DNA of 64,000 nt from Colius striatus (taxonomy: Eukaryota > Chordata > Aves > Coliiformes > Coliidae), in contig NC_084773.1 of the NCBI RefSeq assembly GCF_028858725.1, forward strand, positions 7,492,350-7,556,349, written 5' to 3'. Position numbers and translations under genes: made by a program. The notes under the pieces are model-generated. The model made no database searches and was not told where the DNA came from. It saw nothing but the letters and a program-made list of their open reading frames with translations. How positions within the stretch are numbered: the stretch's first letter is position 1; each line of letters begins with the position of its first letter. Shown here piece by piece: positions 38,474 through 51,358 of this stretch.

Positions 38474-41400
38474 ATGGCGGGGTTGGCCCCCGGAGCCCGC
38501 AGGGAGTCCCGCGAGAGAAAGGGCACAGCTGCCCCATCTCGCAGCTCTGCCCCTAAACCCCGCGGGCAGCGTAAGGCCCGGCAGGCAGGTGAGTGTGGCG
38601 GCTGCAGGCAGCGGGCTGCCCGCCCCGCACGCCCTCCCCTGCCCTGTGCCAGGCTCCCATCTCCCAGCCAGGCTGGCAGCGAGGCTCGCAGCGGCCAGGG
38701 AGCCAGCCCCATCACGCGTCCCTGGGGACAGGGACTGTCCCTGCCCGCCCGTGCCGGCGCATCCCTCACCCGGGCTCGCTGGGGCACCCTCCCCACGCTG
38801 CCCTCCAGCGACAGACCCTCACTCCTGGGGCACACAGGGGACATGAGTGTCCCAGCCTTGAGCTAGGGCTGGTGACATGCCTGGGAGGTGGGCAGAGGGT
38901 CTGAGTTTTGCCCTTTGCCTGTCCTCCAGCCCTGCCTGATGTCTGTCAGCCAGATCTGGGTTGCTCTGCCTTAGTGTTGTCCAGGGAGGAAAGGAATGCC
39001 CTGGACATCATCCAAACCTTCCTCAGGAAGACACCAAAGGTATTCGTGGCCTCTCTTACAAGGCTGTACCCATGGCCTCCAGCCAGTCTTTCTGCCCTTG
39101 ACCAGAAGCTGCCAGGGGGCTGTGCTGGGCACCCCGGCCCCTTCCCCCAAGCTGTCTGTCTCCCCTGACACCGTCTGTCTGTCCTCTCCCTGGCTAGCAG
39201 CAAAAGCCTAAGAAGCTGGAGTTTTTGAACTCCCTCTGCACCCTTGGCAGTTGCAGCATCTATGAAAACTCCACTGTGTGGAACATTCTTCACTTCCACA
39301 ATCCTGAGATGATAAGGGCTATTCAGGTGAGGGGATGGGCAGCCAGGCAGGAGCAGAGCCCTTGGGGCACGAGAGGGCTCGGCTGGACACGAGTTGCTGG
39401 GGCCCCAGCCTTGGAGATGCTCCAAAGGCATTTGACTGGCCCAGCTGGAGACAGAGCCTTGGACTAAACAACGCTTGCACGTCCCTTGGCCAGGCTGTGG
39501 CTCTGAGGGACATGGGCCCTTCCCACTGTGGGGCTTGGGACCACTGTGTGCCGGGTGGGGAGGGGGTTGCTGGGATGAGGGCATTCAGGCTCTGCCAGCC
39601 CTGCAGGTTCTTGCTGGGCAAAGGAGACTGCCCCATCCCAACCCACCCCACCCTGTTGTGCTCCCCAGAAGATGCTGAGGGAGGAGCCTGCTGACCACCT
39701 GAACACTCTAGTGCGGCAGCAAGTCATGCTGGCCATCTGCTCCATGAGGTACCTGCCCCAGAGCCCCAGCTTGGCCTCCCTGCTGTGGGTAATACTGATG
39801 GCATTGGTCCCAGGTGGGGGGCCATGGGGCATACCTGGTCCTGGGTCTGAGAGGGAGGCAGGCAGCAGGGCAGAGGGTGCCACAGGGTTTTCCCCCTAAA
39901 GGCAAGTGTTGGTGTCATAGTGGGCTGAGATGTCTCCCATGGAGTGGGGATCAGCTCAGGTCTTGAAACCGAGAGTCTGCCTCCTCCTTTCTGGCTCCAA
40001 AGAGCACTTCTCTGTCTCTGCAGCAGAGGGAAGCTGCTCCTGCAGAAGAACAGCCTCCTCAATGCCTGCTTCGAGAGTATCTTCCACCTGCCTCCACAGG
40101 ACACCCAGGGTGCCAGAGCTTTCCTCTACTCCAAGGTACCACAGGGATCTTCCCCACCCTAAGGCCCCTTCCTGGGCACCGCAGAGCCACAGCCGTTCTC
40201 CTGGGGCTGCCCTATGTATCCCGTGTGTCCCTTGCAGACCCTGGATGCCATGGACAGCATGCTGCAGGTGCTCATCCACAGCGCCAACACCCTCAGCATC
40301 CTGGAGCTGCAGAACATCTTGAAGGTCTGGCCCTGGCACAGGGTCCCCACGGGCAGGGACCCTGGCTCGAGCGGTGCCCCTTCCAGCACCAGGGGCAAGA
40401 ACGACTCAGGGAACACCCCTCCTTTTTCTCTGCCTACCCCCTCCCTGCAGCTCCTTGCCTCCTGACTGCTACCAGAGCCCCTTTTCCTGCCCCAGCCCAT
40501 CCACCCACCCTTGCAGTCTTGCCCTATTGCCCAGCACCCCCTTCTAGATGAACCTGCCCATCTGACAAGGAGAGTCCAGCCCTGAGGCTTTCCCCCTCCA
40601 CTTTCTCCATGGTCCAGAGCCCCCAGCAAAGGTCCCCTGGGAGGTGGTCGCCCCAGAGCCTTGGGGTCCTTGGGTGGGGGGTGGTGGGAGGTGGATTTTG
40701 GGGGGAGAATGAGCAGAAGGGAGCAGAGACAGCAGCAGCAGTGGGACGTGGCGACCTGCCTGGCTGCAGCAGGTTGCTGTGAGAGGCGAGGACACATGCC
40801 TCATCCCTGGCACGGCCCCAGAGCAAGCCTGGCTAGGCCATGCTGGGCCATGCCACCTCCTTGCCACAGCAGCAGTTTTTTTCCTCCCAGCTCCTGCTGC
40901 CCTTCACCAATTCCCATCTGCCAGTGGTGCAGGAAAGGGCCATCGCACGGATTACCAGGCTGGTCAGCTTCATCACCACCTACCCCCTACCACAGGTACT
41001 GAGCTCCCAATCTGAGCAGCTGTCACAGTGACTGATCCCTGTGCCCCTGAGCCCCAGCACCCCCTGGGTACCCAGGCAGCAGAAGGTCAGGAGCAAGGCT
41101 CTTTGCCCTGCCCCTGTCCTGTCTATGCTCTCTCCCATGGAGGAACATGTGTCCAGCAGTCCTGGGCTGTTGTTTGCCTGCTCTGGGAGCAGCTGGGGCT
41201 CTCCTTATACTTGGGCTCACCTTGTGCCCATGCTGCCATTCTTCCCTCAGATCTGCAGCTGCTTTGCACAAAGCACAGTCCTCAGATGTGAATGCTCCAA
41301 GATGCAGCGTTTTGAGTTGCTGGGGAAGCTGGTGGGGAACCTCACTCTCTTCTGCACCTGCAAGAACTGGGGGACCCGCCACGAGGCTGCAGAAGCGCTC

Positions 41401-44400
41401 TTTCACCTGCACGCCTTCATCCTGCAGCAGAGAAGTAAGAGAAACTGTGTTGGGCTGCATATGCCCAGGCATGGACAGCCAGAGACCACATTTCTTGGCA
41501 AGAGAAAGCCTGATCCTACCTGCCTGCCCACCTGCAGTCTGAAAAGCCATTGCCCCTTGCCCCCACTCACTAGCCCTGGACCTTGCCTGAGTATCTGCTC
41601 CTCCTCTTTCTTTGACAGAAACTTTATACACTTTCTCTGAGTAATGTGGTTTTGCTCCTCTCCAGGCAGGTGGCTCAGGCAACATGACCTAGAGCAGTTC
41701 CAGGAGGGCTGGCCAAAGTACCATGCCTGGCAGTTTTCAGAAACCAGCTCCGGCAGGGAGATGTTCCTGGTAAGAAGTGCCTTTGGTTCCTAGCCAGGGG
41801 GGTCAGGGGAGTGAAGGGACACCCTGCACAGGGGGATGACGGGGGCTCAACCTGAGTGGGGGAGTCTAAGCAATGGCCCCCAGTAGCTCAAGCTCCTGTG
41901 AGACCCCAGTGCAGCTGAGGGGCTCAGGGTGATGGTCCAGGTGACAAATGTCCCTTCTTCTACTTCATTCCACAGATGTTCTTGAAATACCTCCAGCCCT
42001 CCGACCGGATAAACATCATCCTCTTGGCCATCAAGAACTTGAGGGACTCATGCTCCTACAGGGTCTGCCTGGCTGCTGACATGGTGGACATCCTTATAAC
42101 AGACACTACCTTCAATCCACAGCAGGTGAATAGCCCCTCGGTGGCACATGATGCTTCAGCACAGTTTGGGAATGCTCCTCCTCCAGCCCCGTGTCTCCCC
42201 AGCACTGAGGCCATCTCAAGCTGGCAACAGGAATGGAAACAACTGCCAGTGGGAGCTGGGGAAGTGGTTGCACTCACCCTGCTGCCATCCCCACTACCCT
42301 CCATCTCCCCTCCAGGTGATGAGTATCGTGGGGTCCATCTGCAGAAACCTGCCCTTCATCGGCGCAGTGGAAGCCCTCAACAGCTTGAACACAGCCCTGC
42401 TGGTGCTGATAGACAAATACCCCAGAGAAGGGGTGGCCAGCCTGCTGCAGTGCTCCCTGGGTCCCCACAGCATCACCACCAACATATGGAAGATGATCCT
42501 TTCCAAGCCCCAGACTGTGAAGAAGGTGCTACAGGAGCTTCTCAGCAAGCTGATGAACCAGTCGCTGCGCAAGACCTCCACCTCTGCCAACGACAGCCCG
42601 CGCATCCTCTCCCTGGCTGTGCGTTGCGGGATGAGGCCTCGCTGGCCTCTGGGGTTGCTCTCAGCTGTCTGGGATCCCTGCTCCTCTTCCCTGCCTACCC
42701 CAAGTCTTGCTCTCCTCAGAGGCAGAGGTACATCTCTGTCTGGGTGTCTTCTGCAGGCAGCCAGGGTGATTTACAAGATCCTCACAGAGTGCACCTTCCT
42801 GCAAGAGATGAAGGAGCTTTTCCCCCACTTTTTCCTGGCTCTGCTTTTCCAAGTGTCATTTACCACGGAGCTGACACTGAGGGAGGTGCATATGTTCTGG
42901 GAGAAGCAGCCACAGGATCAGCTCTCTCCCATCAGGTGCTTCATCTCTGTCCTCTCATCCCTGCCAGTCCACTGGGGCCAAGCCAGGGGTCTCGGGGAGA
43001 GCTGAGCATTTCTCCTTGTGCAGGTCTGCGGTGCAGTCCATGCAAGTGCTGCTCCACAACATGGGCTTTAAGAGACAGGTGCTGGCCATCACGGAGGAGG
43101 GTGGCTGGGACGACCTGTGCAGGACCCAGACCCACCTCATGGCAGTGCGCACCGTGGCCAGGTGAGAGCCCCTCCTCTCCATTCATTGGGGACTGGGCAC
43201 TCCACGCCACACCCTTCCTTTTGGGGATGATGGCAGGGGAAGGTGCCTCATTTCTTGGAGAAAGTCCTGCAGATCTGTGAGTGGTGTCCAGACTGCTGCA
43301 GACCCCAAAGAGATGTGCCTGCCTGCCTCAGGCCTGACGGTGCCTCCTTCCCCCTGCCAGGAATATAAAGTCTTTACCAAAAGACCTGCTCTCTGCCATC
43401 TTCTGCCATCTGGTAGAGCTCCTTAGAGTGGAGGACCCCACCTGGGAGATGGTTGCCATGGTCTTCTTCATCGAGGTGAGCCTGTTGAAGCACTCCAGTT
43501 TCCCTCTCATGCTTGTCTCTGCCGTGCCCACCACTGTGGGAGACGCTGGGCTGGTACCAGCGGGGGCTCAGGCTGGTACCATGAAGGAGCAGGCAAGCAA
43601 CCAGTGTGGTGTGGTGTGTTTGGCATGGGGGCTGTCTGCAATCTGGGCTTGGTCATTGCCCTGAGCTGATGGTAGCAGCCAGCACTGCACTTCGCCAGCA
43701 CCTGCTGCATGTCTTTCAGATGCTGGACTGCCCTAAACTCCCTGAAGCGCTGGACTGTGCCCTGGAAATCTTCCCTATATATCTGCAGAGCCATTGCCTG
43801 GGCATGCCCAGCCTGGTGTTCAGGGCTGTCCTTGAGCTCACCAAGAGGCCTCCTGCCACGGTGAGTGGGGGACAGGCAGGACAGCAGCCCAGGGTGGCAG
43901 TGGGTGACGTGGTGGCTGGGGCTTTTCTGGGCACCGGGAGCTGTGCCAGCTGCTGCCAGCTCTCCTGGGCAGTGCCGATCACCTGCCAGCCTGCCCAAGG
44001 GGTCTGTTGGAGAAGGGGGCAGCCAGGGGGCTGGCAAGGGGCCAGTGCTCCCCATTCTCCCCCTCTGCACCCTGCTTGTCCCACAGCAATGCTAGTGAGC
44101 CCTACCTGCTGGGACTCTTGCCCTCTCCATCCGTGCTGCCCGTGGGGAGGCCGGCTGGCATTCCTGGGGGGGATTCCCAGCCCTGCCATGGCTTTACACA
44201 GAGGAGGTGGCATGTCTCACACAGGCAAAGAAAACCCTGGTCCTGCTGCCACACGTCATGGAAGAGCTGCAGGATGCCAACAGCTACATCACCACCTTGG
44301 CCCTGCCCGTGCTCAGCAACATGCTACAGCTGCTGGAGGGGCAGAGCCTCAGCCGCACCGCCCTGGCACTGGCCCAGAAGCTCCAGCCGCTCTTCAACAA

Positions 44401-47232
44401 TGTAAGGCTGGGGCGGAGCCCCGTGGCCCCTGCCCCAGGCACCTCCCTTCGTGCCTCCCACCGTAGCCCCGTGCTCTGCAGGGGGAGGTTTGGCCCCACA
44501 GCTCTCAGCCTCCATCGCTGCCTTCGGCAGCTTCGTGCTGCAACCCAAGTCCCAACCGGGCTCAGCCTCCCTGCCACAGTGGGGATGGTGGTGAGAGGAC
44601 CCTGCCCTGGTAGCATCTCCCAGCCCTCTGCAGGGTGTCTCTCTCTGGATCCCTGCCCCTCCTGGGCAGACTTGCATGCCACAGCTCCCTCCTTTTTGCA
44701 GCTGTTTTGGGGACATCCGTCTCTACATCACTCCATTGCTTGCCATGGGCTTGAGGCTGAGATCTTTCTCCCTTTATCCCCCAGGAGATGGACATTGTGC
44801 GAGAGCTCTCCATCAGCCTTTTCCAAAGCACAATGGGGCTTGTGGAGGGTGCTGAAAAGAAGATAATGAAACAGGTGGTGTGGGACAGCCTGCTGCCACT
44901 GCTCTTTCATCTGCACGACCAGGACAGGAACGTGGCCAAGGTGGGATTCCAAACCTGACCTGTCCTTTGGGCAGGGCAAGGCTGACACTGAACCCTTCAA
45001 ATGGATGACACTAAGAGGCCTAGCTTGCTGAGCCCCTGGGATCAGGCAGAGCCACTTTCCCTGCCCACTACTGCCTTTCCTCCTGCAGCCCAGATGGATG
45101 GGGAGCTGGGTCCTGCCCTGGTCCAAGCCCAGAAGGCAACACAGCCCCAGCAGCCACTCACTCACTCCCCACAGCTCCCATGGGATGGAGAGAGGGATCA
45201 GAAAAGAAAATCAAAGCTTGTGGGTTAAGAGCAAGTATATTAACTAATCTAAAATATAATCACATTATGAAGAACAAAATATAGTAGTAATTAAGAGGAA
45301 AAAAAGCCAAGGAAAAGACAAGTGTTGCCCAGTGCAGTTGCTGCCCACTCACTGACCAATGCCCCAGCAGCCATCCCCCATCCCAGCAAACCCCCCCCAG
45401 TTTACATACTGGGCACAACATCCTATGGCATGGAATAGCTCTTCGGCTAGTTGAGGTCAGCTCTCCTGGCCATGCTCCCTCCCAGCCTCTTGTGCAGCTG
45501 CCTATTTGCTGTCAGGGCATGGTGAGAAGCAGAAAGGGCCCTGATGCTGTGCAGCACTGCTCAGCCATAACCAAACATCCCTGTGTTGTCACATTCTCTT
45601 CAGCACAAACCCAAAATACAGCCCCGTAGCAGCTACTATGAAGAAAATTAATTCTATCCCAGCTGAAAACAGGACAGATCCCTTTCCCACCCACCTTCCT
45701 CCACAAAGCCCCTGGCATAGGTCCCTGTAGCCCCAGAGACTGACCCATGGCTCTGTAGCAGCCTGGGGCCATCAAGGCCAAAACACTGGAGCCTTGCTGG
45801 GCTTCCAGCCACAGAGAGGGTGGTGCCCTTGGCTTCCCCTGGGGTGCTGAATCCAGTGGCAGCATTAGTCCCCAGCTGGAGCACCTTCCCTGCATAGGCT
45901 GGGACATGCTCTGAGCCCTGCCAAGAGTGGGGACAGAGGGTCCTGTGCCCCCCACGGTGGTGGTGGCATCTCTGCTGCTCTCCAGGCCTCCAGGGAAGCC
46001 CTCTGCAGTGCTGGTCGGATCCTGAAGTGGAGGCAGCTGGAGCAGCTGTCTGGGACTGCGCAGGCAAGGAACATCAGCGAGGACCTAGTAAGCACAGATC
46101 CGGCACTCCCCAGAGCCACTGTGGGCCAGCCCTGCCCCAGGCCCCATGCCCCATGCTCCATCTCTCTCGCATGGAGAGATGTGACCCTAAAGCCAGCTCT
46201 GCTGCAAGCTGTCCTCAAGTCTAGGGGTCCCAAAGGAGACCCTGCCACCAGGATGGCAGCTCAGTGTCCATGGGGAGCCCGCTGCTCCCTCTGAACCCCA
46301 ACCTCTCACAGCAGGGAGCTGGGAATGTCCTGCTGGGGGAAGAAGAGTGGCCCTGGATGGGAGGATGGCTCGACTAGGGAGCAGCTCTGTGCTAACCCTA
46401 CACCCTTCTCTCCAGCTGTCCAAGAAGTGGAGCAAGGCCAAACACTACCTGCACCAGAGCCAGTCCTACATCCAGAGCCAGCAGGAGCCCCTGCGGCAGG
46501 AGGCCGACCGCTTCATCAGTGAGCCACAAACCCTGGGGACCCTCCCTCTCCTCAGCTCCTCGTGTCCCAGTGCAGGATCTGTGGGGCACCCCTTCAGCCC
46601 CTCCCAGCCCTGTCTGCACAGGGGGGCAGGCAGGAGGCTCACACACTCCCTCCCTGATGCTGCACCCTGGGGTCAGCCCTCCCCGGGAGCTGTGTGGCCA
46701 AAGGGAGCTGGGTAGCAGCAGGGTCCCTGATATGTTGCATCTCCCCAGGGCTCATTGGACAGCACATGACTGAGAAAGAGAAGATGGAGTACATCAGAGA
46801 CAGTGAGTGAGGGCAGCAGGGAGGAGGAAAACCCCTGTCAAGGAGCTCAGTGCCCCAGGCTGGGCAAGGGAGAAGCTCTGCTACCAGCACACCTCCAGCC
46901 CAACCACCTGCCCCCTGGCTCCCCCCTGGCCCTGGGATATCACAGAGTGCAATGTGCCCTCCCTGGAGGGGGACACAGAGCTGTCACCTCACCTCTGCTG
47001 CTTTGTCCTTCAAGGCATAGTGCAAGAATCCAACGTCGAGATCACCCGGATGGGTCGGATGAGCCTTGTCCTCAGACAAGAAGCAATGAGGTTGAGGTTT
47101 AACCTACAAAAGCTGAGACCACTCCTATCAAGGGCATGGAAAAGAAGATTTGCCCACAGCGAAGACTCTCATAGAGCAGAGACGAAGCAGGAGCCCCCAG
47201 CCCAGGGACACCAAAAGTCACAAGAGAAATGA
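38474..47232 (+). CDS. Maestro heat-like repeat family protein (MROH), avian type
   Basis: Alpha-solenoid protein of unknown biochemical role. Twenty-one exons: 38474-38588, 38930-39039, 39201-39326, 39669-39748, 40024-40135, 40238-40324, 40891-40995, 41251-41434, 41666-41769, 41976-42125, 42316-42618, 42757-42935, 43024-43161, 43361-43475, 43720-43860, 44225-44401, 44785-44940, 45986-46087, 46416-46518, 46749-46802, 47015-47232; 952 residues with every phase closing and no stop, so it looks functional. A basic N-terminus is followed by helical HEAT-type repeats (NTLVRQQVMLAICSM, VVQERAIARITRLVSFI, RHEAAEALFHLHAFIL, ALDCALEIFPIYLQS). The C-terminus has the family pattern WSKAKHYLHQSQSYIQSQ then REALCSAGRILKW. 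MROH genes are multi-copy in birds; the exact member cannot be named. Exons 3 and 5 have NAGNAG acceptors. Intron 17 holds a solo LTR. Confidence 0.85.
45114..45676 (-). mobile_element. Solo LTR of an avian endogenous retrovirus
   Basis: Read on the minus strand it starts TGTCCTG and matches from memory a common avian LTR that begins TGTCCTGGTTTCGGCTGGG. It ends near TGGACCAGGGCA. Flanking GGTCC (45109-45113) and GATCC (45677-45681) look like a slightly decayed 5-bp target duplication. No internal retroviral genes are present, so it is a solo LTR. Divergence is clear but moderate, suggesting an old insertion. It lies in MROH intron 17 against the gene's direction. ERVL or ERVK class was not resolved. 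Confidence 0.75.
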
Positions 47233-47561
47233 CAAGAGGTCAGACTGCGACGCCAAGCCCTCTGTGGAGCCCTCTCCAGAAGGGAGCCCACCTGCCAGCC
47301 AGCAGTAGCCCGTCCAGGCTGCTCTGGGGATGATGGCAATGCCATGTGGCTGTAGCCCCCCAGGGCAGAGCCTAGTGCCTGGCAGAGATCACTGACGTGG
47401 GCTCCTTCTGCTCTCCTGTGCTCCCCACGTACCAAACACATTGAATGCCTTAAATTAAGTTTTGGTACAGAAGCGCATTTTGGTTCTTTCGAGCATCACC
47501 AGGACTGGCCTCTCCAACACACAGTCCCTGCGCCGCGGGACAGGACGCTGCCCCCCAGGGA

Positions 47562-47833
47562 CATGGAATCAGAATCAGTTCGTTTGGAAGAGCCCTTTCA
47601 GCTCCTGGAGTCCCAGCCCTCCCCTCCCCCTGCCCAGCCCAGCACTAACCCATGGCCTCAGCCTCAGCTCCACGGCTCTGCAGTAGCTCCAGGGCTGGGC
47701 ACTCCCCATCTCCCTGGGCAGCCTGGCACAGGGGCTGACAGCCCACTCAGGGAGAGTTCTGCCTCAGCTCCCGCCTCAACCTCCCCTGGGGCAACTTGAG
47801 CCCATTCCTCTTGTCCTGTCACTCGCTACATCA
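47562..47833 (-). mobile_element. CR1 LINE fragment, short 3' end
   Basis: The plus strand carries the reverse of a CR1 3' region: GGAATCAGAATCAG, GGGCAGCCTGGCACAGGG, CCTCAACCTCCCCTGGGGCA and CATTCCTCTTGTCCTGTCAC. It is about 270 bp, 5'-truncated and more diverged than the 21.3 kb copy. It abuts the RRP9 CpG island. Confidence 0.75.
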
Positions 47834-47879
47834 CCCGCAGCTCGCTCCCGCCCCCCGCTCCCGGGCTTCGGGCGGCGGC

Positions 47880-48340
47880 GGCCCGGCCCGGCCCCTGCGA
47901 CGCGCGTGGGCGACACCCCCCGGCAGTGACGTCACCGCGCCACACCGCGGCTCGCCGCCAGGGGGCGGGGCAAGAACGCGCCGTGCGGGGCGCAGGCGGG
48001 GCCGCGGCGGGAGGCGGGGCCCGGCAGCCCGCAGCCAATAGGCGCTGGAGGTGGGCGGGGCCTGGCGTCACGGGGCCAATAGGCTCGGGCGGGGGGCGGG
48101 GCCCGGCGGGCCGCGGGCGGGCGAGCGCACCACGTGTGCGGCAGCATGGCGGCGACGGCGGGCGGCAGGAGGGGCAGTGCCCCGCGCGGGGCGGCGGGAC
48201 GGCGGCGGCCGCGGGCCCAGGTGAGGGACGGGCCGGCCCGGAGGAGGGGGGCGGGCACGGGCTGCCCCGGCGGGGGTCGGCACGCCGAACCCCGCGGTTC
48301 GTCCCGCCGATCGCGCCGGTTCGTGTCGTAGGTCGCGGGC
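47880..48340 (+). promoter_or_regulatory. RRP9: CpG island promoter of RRP9 with E-box
   Basis: CpG-dense with repeated GGGGCGGGGC boxes, two inverted CCAAT boxes (CCAATAGG near 48,036 and 48,076) and CACGTG at 48131-48136, 10 bases before the start codon. A MYC-type E-box at a ribosome-biogenesis gene is plausible. Confidence 0.7.
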
Positions 48341-51202
48341 GCCGAGGGGAGGCCGCGGGCGGCGGCCAGGCGGCCCACCGACGAGGAGGTGTCCAGCGAC
48401 TCTGAGCCGGAGAGGTGAGAGCCGCGCGGGGAGGGCTGCCGCTACCGGCGGGAGTGCCGGTGCTCACGCGTGTCCTCGCAGCCCGTCGTTGAAGAAGCGG
48501 CGGCGGGAGGCGGCGGCGGAGGAGGAGGTGGAGGAGACGCCGCAGGAGAAGAAGCTGCGCCTGGCCAAGCTGTACCTGGAGCAGCTCCGGCAGCACGGTG
48601 AGTCCCACCTGGCGCCCGCTGTCCGGGCGAGGTGGCCCCGGGCGCCGAGCACGGCCCTAATGCACCGTGTCCGCCGCAGAGGAGGAGCGGGCGGCGGCGG
48701 AGGAGGAGACCCCGCCGGCGGATCTCATCGGCGACCGGCTGAAGGAGGACGTGGTGAGCAGAGCCGCGAGCGCGGCCCCTCGGTCCCAAAGGCGGTGGCG
48801 GGCACTGCTCCCCTTCCGCGGGGCCCGGGCCGCCCCTGCTGAGCCTCACGCTTCTTCCCCAGCTCGAGCAGAAGGGCCGGCTGCAGCGCCTGGTCGCCAA
48901 AGATGTAAGTGACCAGTGCCGGGGGTCTGCTTTAGGGGATGCTCAGGCAGGACCATGGCTGACACTCTGTGTTGGCAGCACCCCGGGGAAGGGAGGCTGC
49001 TGTGCTCAGACCAGAGCAGCCCAGCTCACATCCCACTCCCTGCAGGTGCAGGCTCCGGATCCGTCCAGCATCCGTGTGCTGCGGGGGCACCAGCTGCCTG
49101 TCACCTGCCTGGTCATCTCTCCAGATGACAGGTTCATCTTTTCCGCTTCCAAGGATGGCTCCCTCATCAAATGCAAGTGTTCCCTTGAGGTTGCCACTGG
49201 CTGAACCCTGCGGGGATGCAGCAGCACTGTGGGTGCCCATGGAGGTGGCTTTGCCCTTGGCCCCTCCAGGGACGTGCATGTGCATCATTTTGGGCTCTGT
49301 GGGAAGCTCATTGGTGCTTTCCAGAGTGGTGAAGACTCTCAGGGAGTGACAGTGATGCATTTCACACAGGGGAGGTGGCGAGTGGGAAGAGGCTGTGTGT
49401 GGTCCCCGGAGGGAAGAAGGGCACCGAGGAGCGGCACATGGGGCACGCGTCCCATGTCCTCTGCATGGCCATCTCGTCGGATGGCAAGTACCTGGTATGG
49501 GGAGAGGGGACTGGTCCGGCCGTGGGGAGTGCATCTTGTCCTGGGGGACAGTAACTTGCTGGGTTAGAGCAGCCCATGCCCCCACCAGAGTCAACAGTGG
49601 GTCCCCCCAAAGCACATGGGGTGGGCCATGAGTCCCCAAGGGACAGGTCTTGTGCATCCTCTGCTGTCTGCCAGGCCACAGGAGACAGGAACAAGCTGAT
49701 CATGAGCTGGGACGCAGCCACCTGCAAGCGCCTGCACATCTTCACAGGGCACCGCGATGCCGTCTCAGTGAGTTGGGGGAATCGGCTGCCATGTGTGCAG
49801 GGATGGGCAGCCACGGCCTCCCTGGCACCCCTCACCTGTGCCCATGTCCACAGGGTCTGTCCTTCCGGAAGGGCACACACCAGTTGTACAGTGCCTCCCA
49901 CGACCGCTGCGTCAAGGTCTGGAATGTGGCAGAGAACGCATACGTGGAGACCCTGTAAGGCGCGGGGGAACAGCCTCCCTGACCGTGAGGCAGCCCTAGG
50001 GGAGGCAAGGCGAGAGGGCAAGGGGACTGTGCTTGCTGCAGCTCTTTGCCGTCTCCTCCTCCAGGTTTGGGCACCAGGACGTCATCACGGGGCTGGACAG
50101 CCTGAGCCGGGAGTGCTGCGTGACGGCAGGGGGCCGGGATGGAACCGTGCGCCTCTGGAAGATCCCTGAGGAGTCACAGCTCGTGTTTTGTGGGCACCAG
50201 TGAGTCTGGGCCGGGAGAGGGGCCTGCAGGCAGTGGGGGCTGGCTGGGGCAGCAGTGTGTGGGTGCCAGGTGTGACTGGGAGCCCTTGTTTCCCAGCGAG
50301 GATCCCAAAGCATGGCTGATAGCACTTGCCTTTTCTCTTCACAGGGGTTCCATCGACTGTATCCAACTCATCAACGAGGAGCACATGGTGTCGGGCGCCG
50401 ACGATGGGTGAGTGTGGGCCCAGGACGGTGCCAGGGTGGGCAGACAGTGCCCCCTTCAGCCCCCTCACCCCCGTACTCTGCAGGTCCGTAGCCCTGTGGG
50501 GGCTGACGAAGAAGAAGCCGCTGGCGCTGGCCCGGCAGGCGCATGGCATGCAGGAGGCCCAGGGCCTGCAGCAGCCCTACTGGATCTCAGCAGTGGCTGC
50601 CCTTCGCAACAGTGACCTCCTGGCTACAGGTGAGCAGCAGCCGCTTTGCAGCAGGGATTTGGGGGTGCGGGGGGTGGCATCCCAGTCCCTTCCCCGGCCA
50701 GGGGTGCATGGCAGTCCCCTCTCTCTGCCCCAGGCTCCCACAGTGCCAGTGTGAAGCTCTGGAAGTGCGGGGAAGGATTTCGAAAGCTGGAGCACCTCTG
50801 GGACATCCCCTTGGTATGGATGGGAGCTGGGGGAGGCTGGAGCTGGCCAGGGGGGTTCTTTGGGTGGGGCCTCCTCTCCTTCAATGGCAGGAGGCTGTGG
50901 GAGCTCCTGACCTTTGCTCTGTCCCCTCCAGGTGGGTTTTGTCAACAGCCTCAAGTTCTCCTCAGCTGGTGACTTCCTGGTAGCCGGTGTTGGGCAGGAG
51001 CACCGGTACTGTGCCCTCTCCCTGGCATTCCCTGGGGCACGGTCCCCTTTCCTCTGGCACTTGGCAGAGGGTGACCCCCATCTCTCTCATCTACAGGCTT
51101 GGCCGATGGTGGAGAATCAAAGAAGCCAAAAACAGCATCTGCATCATCCCCCTGCAGCGGAAGGCCGCAGCCCCCAGCGCTGAGGGCCCCAACAGCTCCT
51201 AA
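48146..51202 (+). CDS. RRP9: U3 small nucleolar RNA-interacting protein 2 (U3-55K)
   Basis: WD40 component of the U3 snoRNP needed for early 18S rRNA processing in the nucleolus. Fifteen exons: 48146-48220, 48332-48414, 48482-48597, 48680-48753, 48863-48904, 49046-49172, 49370-49494, 49675-49767, 49854-49954, 50065-50199, 50345-50407, 50484-50629, 50734-50813, 50932-51005, 51097-51202; 479 residues (human 475). A basic N-terminus and acidic stretch lead to EKKLRLAKLYLEQLRQ, GRLKEDV-like and LEQKGRLQRLVAKD sequence, then WD repeats (LRGHQLPVTCLVISPDD, FTGHRDAVSGLSFRKGTHQL, VKVWNVAENAYVETLFGHQD, GRDGTVRLWKIPEESQLVF) and GRWWRIKEAKNSICIIPL. The intron after 49172 uses a GC donor (GCAAGT). Tail-to-tail with GRM2. 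Confidence 0.96.
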
Positions 51203-51358
51203 CCCTGGAGTCCTGGCCCCACGGACACAGGTGCTGTGTGCCCCCTGCCCTGCTGCCCCCCCCAGCAGGAGCTGGCTCTGCCCTCTGCGAGGGTCTGCCC
51301 CTTCCCCTCAGGTTCCACCCCTGCCTGGGACCTGAGCTCTGTAAGAATCCATTTATAA

